The notes beneath the pieces were generated by a model that worked only from the letters and a program-made list of their open reading frames with translations, was not told where the DNA came from and did not search any database. This document shows, in pieces, positions 17,857 to 27,806 of a stretch of DNA of 64,000 nucleotides. Where the stretch lies: contig NZ_CP049868.1 of the NCBI RefSeq assembly GCF_011303555.1, forward strand, positions 434,001 through 498,000, in the 5' to 3' direction. A program made the position numbers and the translations under genes. This stretch comes from Pedobacter sp. HDW13 (lineage in GTDB: Bacteria; Bacteroidota; Bacteroidia; Sphingobacteriales; Sphingobacteriaceae). Position 1 is the stretch's first letter. Each line of letters starts with the position of its first letter.

Positions 17857-18936
17857 TTACAGTTTATCGTTAACGTTAATGCAGTTTAAGTCTTCGAAAG
17901 CAGCAGTTAAACGCTTAACGAAAGCTTCTTCAGCTTTACGCAACCATACACGTGGATCGTAATATTTTTTATTTGGTTTATCATCGCCATCAGGGTTACC
18001 AATCTGGCCTTGCAAATAAGCTTCGTTCTTTTTGTAATATTCTAAAATACCTTCCCAAAATGCCCACTGCATATCAGTATCAATATTCATTTTAATTGCA
18101 CCGTAAGAAATAGCTTCTCTGATTTCTTCCTGAGAAGAACCAGAACCACCGTGGAATACGAAGTTAATTGGTTTCTCTGCAGTTAAGCTGAATTTTTCTT
18201 TGATGAAATCCTGAGAGTTTTTCAAAATTACCGGTTGTAATTTAACGTTACCTGGTTTGTAAACACCGTGTACGTTACCAAAAGCAGCTGCAACAGTAAA
18301 GCGTGGAGAAACCTTGCTTAATTCTTCGTAAGCATAAGCCACTTCGCTTGGTTGCGTATATAATTTAGAGCTGTCTACATCGCTGTTATCCACACCATCT
18401 TCCTCACCACCTGTTACACCAAGCTCGATTTCGATAGTCATGTTCATTTTAGCCATGCGTGCTAAATATTTAGCAGAAATCTCCATGTTTTCTTCAATCG
18501 ACTCTTCTGATAAATCTAACATATGAGATGAAAACAAAGGTTTGCCGGTTTCTGCGAAGAATTTTTCACCGTGATCCAATAATCCATCAATCCATGGCAA
18601 TAATTTTTTAGCCGCGTGGTCGGTATGTAAAACCACGGCAACACCATAATGTTCTGCCAATAAATGTACATGTTTAGCTGCCGATACAGCACCTAAAATA
18701 CATGCCTGTAATTTCTCGTTATCTAACGATTTACCAGCATAAAACTGGGCACCACCATTAGATAATTGAATCATAACAGGCGAATTTACTGCCTTTGCAG
18801 TTTCCATTACCGCATTTACCGTATTGGTACCGGTAACGTTTACTGCTGGTAAAGCAAACTGATGTTTTTTAGCCTGCTCAAACAATTCTTGAACGGCATC
18901 TCCGTAAATTACGCCTTTGTAGCCTTTTAAACTCAT
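17857..18936 (-). CDS. fbaA: Fructose-bisphosphate aldolase, class II
   Basis: A 359-residue zinc aldolase of the long class IIA type, which interconverts fructose 1,6-bisphosphate with glyceraldehyde 3-phosphate and dihydroxyacetone phosphate. The zinc and catalytic residues are seen in VVLHTDHAAKKLLPW (catalytic Asp and Zn-His), TIEIELGVTGGEEDGVDNSD (Zn-Glu and the loop glycine), AFGNVHGVYKPGNVKL (Zn-His) and FHGGSGSS (Zn-His and phosphate loop). The C-terminal KKYYDPRVWLRKAEEAF is typical. A promoter-like pair lies just upstream and a strong terminator downstream, so it is probably monocistronic. Confidence 0.96.
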   Translation of the reverse strand: MSLKGYKGVIYGDAVQELFEQAKKHQFALPAVNVTGTNTVNAVMETAKAVNSPVMIQLSNGGAQFYAGKSLDNEKLQACILGAVSAAKHVHLLAEHYGVAVVLHTDHAAKKLLPWIDGLLDHGEKFFAETGKPLFSSHMLDLSEESIEENMEISAKYLARMAKMNMTIEIELGVTGGEEDGVDNSDVDSSKLYTQPSEVAYAYEELSKVSPRFTVAAAFGNVHGVYKPGNVKLQPVILKNSQDFIKEKFSLTAEKPINFVFHGGSGSSQEEIREAISYGAIKMNIDTDMQWAFWEGILEYYKKNEAYLQGQIGNPDGDDKPNKKYYDPRVWLRKAEEAFVKRLTAAFEDLNCINVNDKL

Positions 18937-19344
18937 TTCTTGTTAATTTTATTAAGTCCGAAGTTATAAAAAAAAATAACATTTCAAGCTTTTATAACAA
19001 CAGAATTATTTGCCTGACAGCAAAATAAGGGCTATTTAGTGTAAAAAACACATTATCCTTAGTGTAAAAAAGACACACCTATAGAAATAAGCAATATTTC
19101 AATAGGTTATTTTCAAACCCTCCAGGGCATTTAATTCAGAAAAACCTGATCAGTCTGTTAAAATACCTTCCCTGATAATTAAGATTTCTAAAGGCTTGCT
19201 TTGTTTATTCCTGATTTGTGTACAAATAGGAGGCTGCAGGTAATTTTGACGAAATTGATAGGCTTATTGGAATTTGGTTATGGGTAATTGGTAAAGTTGA
19301 TGATATTTTTCGTTTCTTTGCAATCCAATTCTTCAAAAAATTAT
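18937..19344. other. Divergent intergenic region fbaA / accD
   Basis: No gene seen in 408 bases. It holds the fbaA promoter candidate, a near-direct repeat of TAGTGTAAAAAA at about 19036-19075 with ACAC ends, and GGTAATTGG-type words near 19280. An AT-rich box before accD (TTTCTTTG, about 19313) only weakly resembles a -7 element. Confidence 0.5.
18959..18987 (-). promoter_or_regulatory. Putative fbaA promoter
   Basis: On the minus strand TTG, 18 bases (with a run of nine T), then TAACTTCG, a one-base variant of the TAnnTTTG -7 element, 22 bases before the fbaA start codon. Confidence 0.4.
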
Positions 19345-20190
19345 ATGGCTTGGTTTAAGAGAGAAAAAAAAGGTATCATTACCACAACCGAAGAGAAAAA
19401 AGAAGCACCGGATGGTTTGTGGAATAAATGTCCAAATTGTAAAAAACCGCTACATCAGGCAGAACTTCAGGAAAACAAATACGTTTGCCATTACTGCGAT
19501 TACCACCTGAGAGTAGGCTCAAAAGAATATTTCGAGGTTTTATTTGATGATAACGAATTTAAAGAGCTGTTCCCTAACTTAACATCAGGCGACCCTTTAA
19601 AATTTAACGACAATAAACCTTACACCGATAGAATTAAAGAAAGCCAGGCTAAAACCGGCTTAAAAGATGCGATTCGCGCCGGAGTGGGTAAAATTGAAGG
19701 TCAGGATATCGTTATTGCCTGTATGGATTTTGCCTTTATTGGCGGCTCAATGGGCTCGGTAGTAGGTGAAAAAATTGCCCGTTCTATCGATTACAGCATT
19801 AAACACAAGGTGCCTTTCCTGATGATTTCTAAATCTGGTGGCGCACGAATGATGGAAGCTGCATTTTCATTGATGCAAATGGCTAAAACATCGGCTAAAC
19901 TGGCTTTACTAGGTCAGGCTAAAGTTCCTTATATTTCTTTATTAACCGATCCAACCACAGGTGGTGTTACCGCTTCTTATGCTATGCTTGGCGATATCAA
20001 TATTGCCGAACCTGGCTCACTGATCGGTTTTGCCGGCCCAAGGGTAATTAAAGAAACCATTAAAAAAGATTTACCTAAAGGTTTCCAAACTTCAGAATTT
20101 GTGCTGGAGCACGGTTTCCTCGATTTCATTGTAGATAGAAGAGCCATGAAAGCTAAATTGGGCGCTTTTATTAAAATGATGAATAATTAG
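19345..20190 (+). CDS. accD: Acetyl-CoA carboxylase carboxyltransferase subunit beta
   Basis: A 281-residue AccD. With AccA it moves the carboxyl from carboxybiotin to acetyl-CoA to form malonyl-CoA, the first step of fatty acid synthesis. The ATG at 19345 ([11 protein letters not shown]) is preferred to one at 19288, as the family begins with this W-F-K/R-R-x-K patch. The N-terminal zinc ribbon is CPNC...CHYC (15 residues between pairs), followed by the crotonase-type domain with [20 protein letters not shown] and [20 protein letters not shown]. AccA is not in this window, which is common. Confidence 0.96.
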   Translation: MAWFKREKKGIITTTEEKKEAPDGLWNKCPNCKKPLHQAELQENKYVCHYCDYHLRVGSKEYFEVLFDDNEFKELFPNLTSGDPLKFNDNKPYTDRIKESQAKTGLKDAIRAGVGKIEGQDIVIACMDFAFIGGSMGSVVGEKIARSIDYSIKHKVPFLMISKSGGARMMEAAFSLMQMAKTSAKLALLGQAKVPYISLLTDPTTGGVTASYAMLGDINIAEPGSLIGFAGPRVIKETIKKDLPKGFQTSEFVLEHGFLDFIVDRRAMKAKLGAFIKMMNN

Positions 20191-20235
20191 ATTTGCTTAA
20201 TCAGTTAATTGTTTAACTGATTAATTGATATTTAG

Positions 20236-20283
20236 AAAAGCAGGGCTTGAAGAACTTCGGTTATTTCAGTCCTGCTTTTTGTT
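20236..20283 (+). terminator. Terminator after accD
   Basis: AAAAGCAGG (20236-20244) pairs with CCTGCTTTT (20271-20279), with partial inner pairing and a T-rich tail. A separate AT-rich perfect 12-bp hairpin (20197-20208 with 20213-20224) lies between it and the accD stop. Confidence 0.72.
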
Positions 20284-20393
20284 TTAAGTCCCCTCCCAAT
20301 GAAAAATAAGGTCTTTTTGCGCCCGCTCTCCAATGGAGAAAAATAAAAACACCACAATTTTTCTTATTTTTAAACTAACCAAACCACAACAAC

Positions 20394-20858
20394 ATGAAAA
20401 AAATATTACTCGCCATCTGCCTTAGCATTGCTACCCTGGTTGTATCTGCTCAAGATAAAAAGGCTAAGGCGCCATACGATGAAGCGCTTGCAAAAAAACT
20501 CGGCGCCGATGATTACGGCATGAAGATGTACATCATGGTGATCCTGAAATCGGGCACCAATACCACAGAAACCAAAGCTAAAACCGATAGCCTTTTTGCC
20601 GGCCACATGGCTAACATGGGCAAAATGGTTGAGCAAAACAAACTGGTAATTGCCGGACCAATGGGCAAAAACGATAAGAATTACCGCGGTATCTTTATTC
20701 TAAATACCAAATCAATGGACGAGGCCAAACAACTATTGGAAAACGATCCGGCGATTAAGGCCAAGCTGTTAGAACCAGAATTGTATAACTGGTATGGTTC
20801 AGCAGCACTATCAGAATACTTACCTTTTCACGATAAAGTACAGAAGAAAAGCTTTTAG
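20394..20858 (+). CDS. Secreted YCII-domain protein
   Basis: A 154-residue protein with a signal peptide (MKKILLAICLSIATLVVSAQ) and one YCII-like ferredoxin-fold domain (about 43-145). The family pattern is seen in YIMVILKSG, HMANMGKMVEQNKLVIAGPM, and FILNTKSMDEAKQLLENDPAI, the usual YciI helix-strand order. YCII proteins are small dehydration or chlorohydrolase-like enzymes in a few cases and mostly of unknown role. Export to the periplasm is implied by the leader. No operon partner is evident. Confidence 0.85.
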   Translation: MKKILLAICLSIATLVVSAQDKKAKAPYDEALAKKLGADDYGMKMYIMVILKSGTNTTETKAKTDSLFAGHMANMGKMVEQNKLVIAGPMGKNDKNYRGIFILNTKSMDEAKQLLENDPAIKAKLLEPELYNWYGSAALSEYLPFHDKVQKKSF

Positions 20859-21040
20859 TTAACCCTAAGGTCAGATCTTACCATCTGACCTTTCTTTTAC
20901 AAACTTGCGAACATCAATTTAGTGTTCAGCTGGTAACAGCCGACACCACTCAACTCCACTGCAACATTTCCATTAACATCCCTCTATCCTAGCCCTTATT
21001 TCATAAATTAGTTTATCAAATAACTAAACCTAACTTAATT

Positions 21041-22588
21041 ATGAATAAAAAGCTACTGTTTTCTGCGCTATTGCTATGCGCTTCGGTCATTGTTTTCGCA
21101 CAAGACAAAAAAGTAATCGACAATATTGTTAAAGAAGTAAATGAAAACTCGCAATTAGAAAAGCTTGCACACGAATTGCTGGATGTTGTGGGTCCACGCT
21201 TAGTGGGTTCGCCACAAATGAAGCAAGCCAACGATTGGGCAGTAAAAAAATATAGCGATTGGGGCATTTCGGCCAAAAATGAAAAGTGGGGCGAATGGGC
21301 TGGCTGGGAAAGAGGCGTTACGCATATTGACTTAGTAAGTCCGCGGGTGAGAACCCTCGAAGGAACACAATTGGCCTGGAGTCCGTCAACTAACGGAAAA
21401 GCCATTAATGCCGAAGCAATTATCCTGCCCGAAATAACCGATTCGGTAGCTTTTCAAAAATGGTTACCCAATGTAAGAGGTAAAATTGTACTGATTTCTA
21501 TGAACCAGCTTTCTGGCCGACCAGAAAAAAACCGGGAAGAATTTGCCACAAAAGATTTATTCGAAAAATTTAAAAAACAAAAGGCCGATGCCGCAAAAGC
21601 ATTTGCTGCTGGTATTGCCAAAACAGGTTATAACGCTAAAACTTTACCTGTAGCTTTAGAAAATGCAGGTGCAGCAGCAATAGTGATCAACAACTGGTCG
21701 CAGGGCTTTGGCGTTGATAAAATTTTTGGTGCCAATACAACAAAAGTACCAACCCTGGATTTATCGGTAGAGGATTATGGCCTGGTTTACCGCTTGGCTT
21801 TAAATGGCAACAAACCTGTGCTTAAAATCGAATCAGAATCAAAGAAACTAGGTGCAGTACCTACTTTCAACACCATTGCCGAGATAAAAGGGAAGCAAAA
21901 ACCGAATGAATACGTGATGCTCTCGGCACACTTCGATTCATGGGATGGTGCAAGTGGCGCTACAGATAACGGTTCGGGAACCATTTTGATGATGGAAGCC
22001 ATGCGTATTTTAAAGAAAATTTATCCTAATCCTAAGCGTACCATCCTGGTTGGCCATTGGGGCAGCGAAGAGCAGGGTTTAAACGGCTCAAGGGCTTTTG
22101 TAGAAGATCACCCCGAAATTGTAAGTAACCTACAGGCATTGTTTAACCAAGACAACGGTACCGGCCGCGTGGTTAATATCGGCGGACAAGGCTTTGCCAA
22201 ATCAAAAGATTACATCACGCGTTGGTTGGCAGCAGTACCAGATACGATTAAAAACCAGATCAAAACCAGCTTCCCGGGCACACCGGGTGCAGGAGGATCT
22301 GATTTTGCTTCGTTTGTAGCTGCAGGTGCTTTGGGTTATTCGTTAAGCTCAACCAGCTGGGATTACGGCACCTATACCTGGCATACTAACCGCGACAGTT
22401 ACGATAAACTGGTTTTCGACGAGATTAAAAGCAATGTAATTTTAGCTGCCATCATGGTTTATATGGCATCAGAAGACCCTGAAAAAACTTCTACTGAAAA
22501 AGCTGCAGATTTACCGGTAAACGAACGTACGGGTAAACCGGCAAGCTGGCCTGTTCAAACGAAATCGAACCGTAAAGGTGGCTTGTAG
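21041..22588 (+). CDS. Secreted M28 family metallopeptidase
   Basis: A 515-residue exported zinc peptidase (signal MNKKLLFSALLLCASVIVFAQ), related to plasma glutamate carboxypeptidase-like enzymes. A PA-like insert lies at about 120-270 (VALENAGAAAIVINNWSQG). The catalytic domain starts with LSAHFDSWDGASGATDNGSG (zinc His and Asp with a second bridging Asp), then GHWGSEEQGLNGSRAF (general-base Glu and zinc Glu), then DNGTGR (zinc Asp region) and a late His in TWHTNRDSYDK. It should remove N-terminal residues or split dipeptides in the periplasm. Specificity is open. Confidence 0.92.
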   Translation: MNKKLLFSALLLCASVIVFAQDKKVIDNIVKEVNENSQLEKLAHELLDVVGPRLVGSPQMKQANDWAVKKYSDWGISAKNEKWGEWAGWERGVTHIDLVSPRVRTLEGTQLAWSPSTNGKAINAEAIILPEITDSVAFQKWLPNVRGKIVLISMNQLSGRPEKNREEFATKDLFEKFKKQKADAAKAFAAGIAKTGYNAKTLPVALENAGAAAIVINNWSQGFGVDKIFGANTTKVPTLDLSVEDYGLVYRLALNGNKPVLKIESESKKLGAVPTFNTIAEIKGKQKPNEYVMLSAHFDSWDGASGATDNGSGTILMMEAMRILKKIYPNPKRTILVGHWGSEEQGLNGSRAFVEDHPEIVSNLQALFNQDNGTGRVVNIGGQGFAKSKDYITRWLAAVPDTIKNQIKTSFPGTPGAGGSDFASFVAAGALGYSLSSTSWDYGTYTWHTNRDSYDKLVFDEIKSNVILAAIMVYMASEDPEKTSTEKAADLPVNERTGKPASWPVQTKSNRKGGL

Positions 22589-22611
22589 ATCAGTATTTTG
22601 AATCATTTTAT

Positions 22612-22645
22612 AAAAGAGCATTTGGAAACAGGTGCTCTTTTTTTT
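22612..22645 (+). terminator. Terminator after M28 peptidase gene
   Basis: AAAAGAGCA (22612-22620) and TGCTCTTTT (22633-22641) form a 9-bp stem followed by T residues to 22645. Confidence 0.85.
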
Positions 22646-22680
22646 ATAAATTACGACTGTAATACCATCATAAAGAACTA

Positions 22681-23067
22681 ATGAATACGTATCTATATTT
22701 ACTGACAGCTTACTTTTTAACCGGATTATTTTGCATTACATTAATTGATACCCTTGGCGCAGTAGCCTCCAGGAAATTTAATTTTAAATATACTTACTTA
22801 AGCGTATTATCTTTTTCAGTTTATATTGGTATTGGCTACCTACAATCTAGTCATTTCGAATTAATAATTATTTTAGCTACAAACGCATTCTTAGGATTAT
22901 ACGACAGTACAATAGGCCTAAAATTATCAACCAGATTAAAAGCTAATTCAGAAAACATCGATCTTATAGAAGGAAGTACTAAAATGGTAATATCGGTGAT
23001 TACATTAGCAGTTTTCCTGGGTTTTATAGGATATTGTATATTTGGATATTTTACGCCCTTATTATAG
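22681..23067 (+). CDS. Small membrane protein, unknown
   Basis: A 128-residue protein with four predicted membrane helices: residues about 4-27, 39-54, 60-79 and 98-125. Between the third and fourth lies a polar segment (STRLKANSENIDLIEGSTK). No catalytic motif and no family recognised. It follows the peptidase terminator and converges on cydB, so it is its own unit. The frame is well supported by its hydrophobic periodicity. Confidence 0.65.
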   Translation: MNTYLYLLTAYFLTGLFCITLIDTLGAVASRKFNFKYTYLSVLSFSVYIGIGYLQSSHFELIIILATNAFLGLYDSTIGLKLSTRLKANSENIDLIEGSTKMVISVITLAVFLGFIGYCIFGYFTPLL

Positions 23068-23132
23068 CACTTTTTTTTTAAAAATATGATGCTTCTCTGC
23101 CGACTAATAACTTTCCATTCCAAACTTATTTT

Positions 23133-24136
23133 CTACTCCTCTTTTTTCTGAAACTTATAAAACAAATATCCTAAAAAAGGTAAAATCAGCACACTTCCCA
23201 GCAAAAGTGCCAAACCCAAACTGTAAATGGTTTTCTCTGGTCCGGCGGTTTCCAGTAGCGAAATCGCCTCTCCGCTTTTTAAACGGATAAAATTGGGAAA
23301 GTGGGCATAACTAATCGCCAGAAGGATCATCGTTACCTGAAAGCCCGCTAAAATGCGTAAAACCTTGGTTTTACCTTTAATTAACAGATACCACAACAAT
23401 ACAAGCGATAAACTGGCCAGAACAATGGCCGATAAACCAACACTACTTTTAAAAACCCAATCGATTAACGGAATTTTATCCCTTTGCGCTGCAATAAATA
23501 CCATGGCACCAAAAACTACCGCAGCTATGTTCATAAATTCGGCTTTTTTAATAAAGCGGCGTTTATCATGCGCTTCCTTCGTTTCGCCAATCAGGTAGAT
23601 TGCCGCCAAGAAACCACAAAGCGCTACAGTAAAGAAGCCCACAGCTACCGAAAACCAGTTTAACCAACCGGATATATAAGCTGTATAAAAATCTGTCGCC
23701 TGTGTATCGATATGCCCTGAAATCAGGCTGCCGGCAATTATGCCCAGAAACAAAGCGGTAACAAAGCTCGAATACCTGAAAATGCGGTTATATAACCATT
23801 GCATATCGTCTTTAACGGCATCGTAATGGCGAAAAACAAATGCAGTTCCGCGGGCAATAATTCCTATTAGCATAATTGCCAATGGAATATGCAGGTAAAC
23901 CGACATGGTGGTATAAATAAGCGGAAAACCCACAAAAAGAATTACGATGGCAATAATCAGCCACATGTGGTTGGCCTCCCATACCGGGCCAATAGCCTGG
24001 TACATGGTTTTACGGGTCTTACTCCGGTTCTTGGTCGAAGTAAACAGTTCGATAATTCCGGCACCAAAATCGGCTCCCCCAATAAAAAGTAGAGCAGAAT
24101 GGCCATACATAAAAAGGTAATTACAACTTGTTCCAT
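23133..24136 (-). pseudogene. cydB: Cytochrome bd oxidase subunit II, one-base frameshift
   Basis: CydB pairs with CydA to oxidise quinol and reduce oxygen with high affinity. The true start is the ATG at 24136, giving MEQVVITFLCMAILLYFLL. The frame then breaks in a run of five G (24076-24080); adding one G restores GGADFGAGIIELF and a 334-residue CydB, the normal length. Without it, the DFGAGI part can be read only from an out-of-frame ATG at 24173, which gives an unrelated hydrophilic start. The remaining eight or so membrane helices are intact to the stop. Either a sequencing error in a homopolymer or a true null; neighbouring cydA has a similar lesion. Confidence 0.85.
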
Positions 24137-24219
24137 AATTTATTTTTTGCCTCAGATTTACACAGATAAACACAGATTTTTAAAGAATTTTCATCTGTTT
24201 TCATCCTTTTCATCTGTGG
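24137..24219. repeat. cydA-cydB spacer with ATCTGTG-type repeats
   Basis: The spacer is made of direct and inverted variants of CACAGATTTnnACA and TTTTCATCTGT. Such ATCTGTGT words are commonly dispersed in this kind of genome. No gene. Confidence 0.5.
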
Positions 24220-25544
24220 TTAATGATTATTCTGTCCAGTTTTATTATACAATACAGGTACCATTTTAATCTGACGGTAAAGCAGAAAGGTTACAATAAT
24301 GCTCAGCGAAAAATAAATGACAGAGAAGATGTAAAAAGAGTAAGCTATCCCGGCATTGGTGTAACTGCATCTTTAGTACGCATAATACCATAAATTATCC
24401 ATGGCTGACGTCCAACCTCCGTTACGACCCAACCGGCCTCTAATGCAACGTAACCTAGCGGTATAGCCATTACAAAAAGTTTTAACAACCAGGGTTGTTC
24501 TAATAAAGATCGTTTTTTGATTAGATTGAAGAAGTAAACCAGCGAAATCAGCATCAGCAAAGTGCCAATCCCCACCATAATCTGGAAGGCATAATGTGTT
24601 ACCGCTACCGGTGGATGCTCATTCTCCGGAATCTGATCGAGGCCTTTCACCTCAGCGCCAAAATCTCCATGCGCCAGGAAACTCAAAGCTCCGGGAATTT
24701 TGATCGCCCCTTTAACCGTTTTATCCTTTTCGTTTACAATTCCCCCAATTAACAAGGGCGCAGGTTTTTCGGTTTTATAAAGGGCTTCCATAGCAGCAAG
24801 TTTTGCTGGTTGCCTTTTGGCCACATCTTTAGCTGAAATATCGCCGCTTAAAGGTTGCAGCAAGGCACCAATACAGGCAAATACCGCAGCAATTTTAAAG
24901 GCTTTTAAATGAAACTCCCGGTTGCTGTTGCGCAATATCATTAAAGCATGTACCCCTGCTACGGCAAAACCGGTGGCCGTAAATGCAGCTAAACACATAT
25001 GCAAGGCCTGCGAAAACCAGGCTTTATTAAACATAGCCTGTATGGGGTCGATATTTAGATACTGGCCGTTTACAAAATCGAATCCTGCCGGACTGTTCAT
25101 CCAGGCATTTGCAGCCACAACCAGTATACCGGAAGCCAGCCCGCTTACACCAACCACCATGCCGGTAAACCAATGGAACCATTTGTTGAGTTTATTCCAG
25201 CCGTACAGGAAAAAGCCTAGGGCAATGGCTTCGATAAAAAACGCTGTTCCTTCTAACGAAAAAGGCATCCCGAATATCGATCCGGCGTGGTCCATAAATT
25301 TAGGCCAGAGCAAACCAAGCTCAAACGAAAGCATGGTACCAGAAACGGCCCCCGTGGCAAAGAAAATGGCCACTCCTTTACTCCAGGCTTTGGTGAGGTT
25401 TTTATATACCTCGTTATTTGTTTTTAACCATTTGTAATGAGATACTGCCATAAAAAACGGCATCACCATACCAATGCACGAAAAAATAATGTGAAAGCCC
25501 AGAGACAGGGCCATTTGGGAACGGGCTGCGATAAAATCATCCAT
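24220..25544 (-). pseudogene. cydA: Cytochrome bd oxidase subunit I, one-base frameshift near the end
   Basis: CydA carries the quinol site and hemes b558, b595 and d. The first 399 codons are normal: H18 in SLGFHIIF (heme ligand), the Q-loop region, and GRQPW in EVGRQPWIIYGIMRT close to residue 378. The frame then stops at 24345 just after TPMPG. Adding one G to the GGG at 24349-24351 gives a last membrane helix (IAYSFYIFSVIYFSLSIIVT) and a polar tail ending at 24220, total 441 residues, as expected for the family. As read, the protein lacks its last helix. It is upstream of cydB in one operon. Confidence 0.85.
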
Positions 25545-25734
25545 ATCTGATGTTCGATTTTGTGTAACACAAATATAGCAGATAAGGGTTTAGTTAGGTC
25601 AGATTAACAAGCCCTGTTTAGAATTATTTTAAATATAGAATGTTTATAAATTGAAAAAAGATTTGCAAGTGTTATAAGGCCAAAATTATCGTATACTGGT
25701 TAATTCCAAAACAAAAAAATGTTTTTTTAATTAT

Positions 25735-25799
25735 AGCGAAGTGAATGAAACATCTTTAATCAGATTTTTCGACTTCGTTTCACTTCGCTCGAAATGACG
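25735..25799. repeat. Dispersed REP-like element, copy 2
   Basis: The complement of 25761-25798 begins CGTCATTTCGAGCGAAGTGA and matches copy 1 at 36 of 38 bases. Within the copy, AGCGAAGTGAATGAAA and TTTCACTTCGCT form a hairpin. It lies between cydA's upstream region and the MBL gene's stop. Confidence 0.85.
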
Positions 25800-25812
25800 A
25801 TCCACCAGGAGA

Positions 25813-26712
25813 CTAAACTCCCTTCAATTCATCATAAGCAGCAGTTAAGCTTCTTTGGATGCCATCGCCCTTCCATTCGGGTGCACCTGGAATAGTTGTG
25901 GCTTTTAAAATATCGTCTTTACTTTTGCCACTTTTAATTTCAGCTCCTACAAAGCTGAGTAAACTTTGTAGGTAATTCTGATAAGCTTTTATATCAGCTT
26001 TGTTTCCGGTTACTTTTTCGGGGTCCAGACTGTGTCCCCAGATAAAAAGCGTATCGTTATCGAATTGGCTGATGATTTTATCCAATGCAGTGATCCAGTT
26101 GCCGATGTGAGCACCATTCTCCCTGTCGATATACGGGAACCTGCGGTTAAAAACCAGATCTCCAACCTGCACAATGTTCGAATTCTCGAAATGGTAAACT
26201 GCATCACCATTGGTATGGCCCGAACCATAATAATATGCACTGATTCGCTCGTCACCGATCTTGGCTTTCCAGCCAGTACCGAAAGTGGTATCAGGCAGTA
26301 GTTGTTTATCGAGGTTATTGGCTTTCTCTGCCGCTCTTTTCTGATTAACCAGCGAATTTTGGTGAGCTACTATTTTTTGCGCCAAATCTTTAAAGGCAAT
26401 ATTGCCCGCTGTATGATCGCCATGGTGATGCGTATTAATCAGGTATTTAAAGGGTTTATCACCCAGCTTTTTCAGTTCTTCAATTACATGGGGAGCAGAT
26501 GTTGGAAACTGAGCATCTACCACCACAAAACCATTGCCTGCATTGAGCCAGCCAATGGTGCCTCCCTGCTCGGTAAATATGCCAACATTATTACGTAAGG
26601 GTTTAAAGTTATAAGCCCGTAACAAATCCTGTTGTGCAAAAACATCTGTTTTATATAAAGAAAGCATGGCCACAGCCAAAGCAGATTGTTTGATAAAGTT
26701 TCTTCTTTCCAT
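25813..26712 (-). CDS. Exported metallo-beta-lactamase-fold hydrolase
   Basis: A 299-residue MBL-fold protein. The N-terminus ERRNFIKQSALAVAMLSL matches a twin-arginine signal (R-R-x-F-I-K), so a folded, metal-loaded protein is probably exported. The zinc motif is NTHHHGDHTAGN (H95, H97, D99, H100); the later ligands are in YYGSGHTNGDAV (His) and LVFNRRFPYID/IWGHS (His). It is like the quinoprotein relay and SoxH-type groups rather than a true beta-lactamase. Substrate unknown. It is on the same strand as cydA but separated by a repeat element. Confidence 0.87.
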   Translation of the reverse strand: MERRNFIKQSALAVAMLSLYKTDVFAQQDLLRAYNFKPLRNNVGIFTEQGGTIGWLNAGNGFVVVDAQFPTSAPHVIEELKKLGDKPFKYLINTHHHGDHTAGNIAFKDLAQKIVAHQNSLVNQKRAAEKANNLDKQLLPDTTFGTGWKAKIGDERISAYYYGSGHTNGDAVYHFENSNIVQVGDLVFNRRFPYIDRENGAHIGNWITALDKIISQFDNDTLFIWGHSLDPEKVTGNKADIKAYQNYLQSLLSFVGAEIKSGKSKDDILKATTIPGAPEWKGDGIQRSLTAAYDELKGV

Positions 26713-26791
26713 TTTATCTCAATTAAAAAGCCACAGCATTTGCCGTGGCTTAAATGTAATCAATTTGCCGTATTTTTTCTGCTGGCCAGCA

Positions 26792-26992
26792 TTATATTCC
26801 TGACCCAGGGGTTGGTCCGGGCTCGTGCCCTGGCCCTAAGGGATTGTTTTTCCTTTTATCGTTTTTACTAAACAGGTTAGTGGTTATTTTCGATGATTTA
26901 TTTTCATCCAGGCTATCATCCCGCATAGCTTCTGCTTTTTTATCCAGCAAATCGTTCTCAACAACTTTACCTTTTTCTTTATTTGTTTCCAT
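26792..26992 (-). CDS. Small charged protein, unknown
   Basis: A 66-residue frame from an ATG at 26992. It is hydrophilic (METNKEKGKVVENDLLDKK) with a Pro/Gly-rich end (PLGPGHEPGPTPGSGI). There is no signal peptide, helix-spanning segment or known motif. Short acidic/basic proteins with a PG-rich tail are seen in related genomes, which lends some support, but coding is uncertain. Confidence 0.45.
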   Translation of the reverse strand: METNKEKGKVVENDLLDKKAEAMRDDSLDENKSSKITTNLFSKNDKRKNNPLGPGHEPGPTPGSGI

Positions 26993-27806
26993 AGCTCTCT
27001 AAATTGATGTACTATAGCAACAAGCTAAAAATCAGATTGTTTTTTATCAGCCGTTCCAGGAATATGTTTATCAGGAAGGCTAAACCTTTCCACTGCCTCT
27101 CCGAAGAAAAGCTAAAAAAGCATTGGGATTTAATAACGCCCGGATTAAAGCATGGCTCCCGGAAGTTTTCCTAATTCGTGAATACATCCAAAGGAGTGGA
27201 ACCTCCTTTTGTGTATTTTATTAAAATGGTTGGAAGACTCAAATGAAAATGGTGCCAGGATAAACTTGTAAATGTGTTTCCTGTCTTCATTTAAATTTTC
27301 TTCCGGCTTCGCGTTTTTTAGATTTTGGTTGGTTTGGCTCTTTTCCATGACGATATAGATTGTAGAAAACTTGTTAGTTTTCGGGGTTAACGAATTTTAA
27401 TACAAATGCTTTTTTGTTTGCGACGGAGCCTCCTCAAAAAAGCTATTTTAAAATTTGCTTAACCTTATACCACGGGGAATATGATAAGGTTTCGTTTAGG
27501 AACTACAGGTAAAATGGCTTGAATTGCCCTTATTTTAATTAAATATAAGTTTTATTTTCGGTTTTTGCAAGAGCTTTTTTTTAAGCAAATAAATCAGGTA
27601 CATGCTATTCAACTGCAAATAGTAGCACCGGCTGCCATTTATAAACCTGATTAAAACGGCATTCCAATCCTTCATCGGAATTTAATGAAAAGCAGGACGA
27701 ACATTAAAACAAAGTGCTGTGCCTGCTTTTCAAAAAAAACAGCCAATTTTTAAACAAAAAAAGTCCCAACTTTCATTGAGACTCTCCTATTTGGTTATTG
27801 ATATTT
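26993..27806. other. Gene-poor stretch of 0.8 kb
   Basis: No well-supported gene. It holds a hairpin at about 27182-27215 (AAAGGAG/CTCCTTT core), an AT-rich part at 27530-27620 and a T/A-rich tail just after the cysteine desulfurase stop. One 67-codon frame (27145-27348, minus) runs through the hairpin and has no recognisable features. Confidence 0.5.

Noticed and set aside
24137..24173. Upstream ATG at 24173 as the cydB start
   Set aside because: It gives a hydrophilic N-terminus out of frame with the real CydB opening at 24136; it is open only because of the frameshift.
27145..27348. 67-codon minus-strand frame (MEKSQTNQNLKNAKPEENLN...)
   Set aside because: It runs through a perfect-stem hairpin (27182-27215), has no known motif and no clear promoter; coding cannot be supported.
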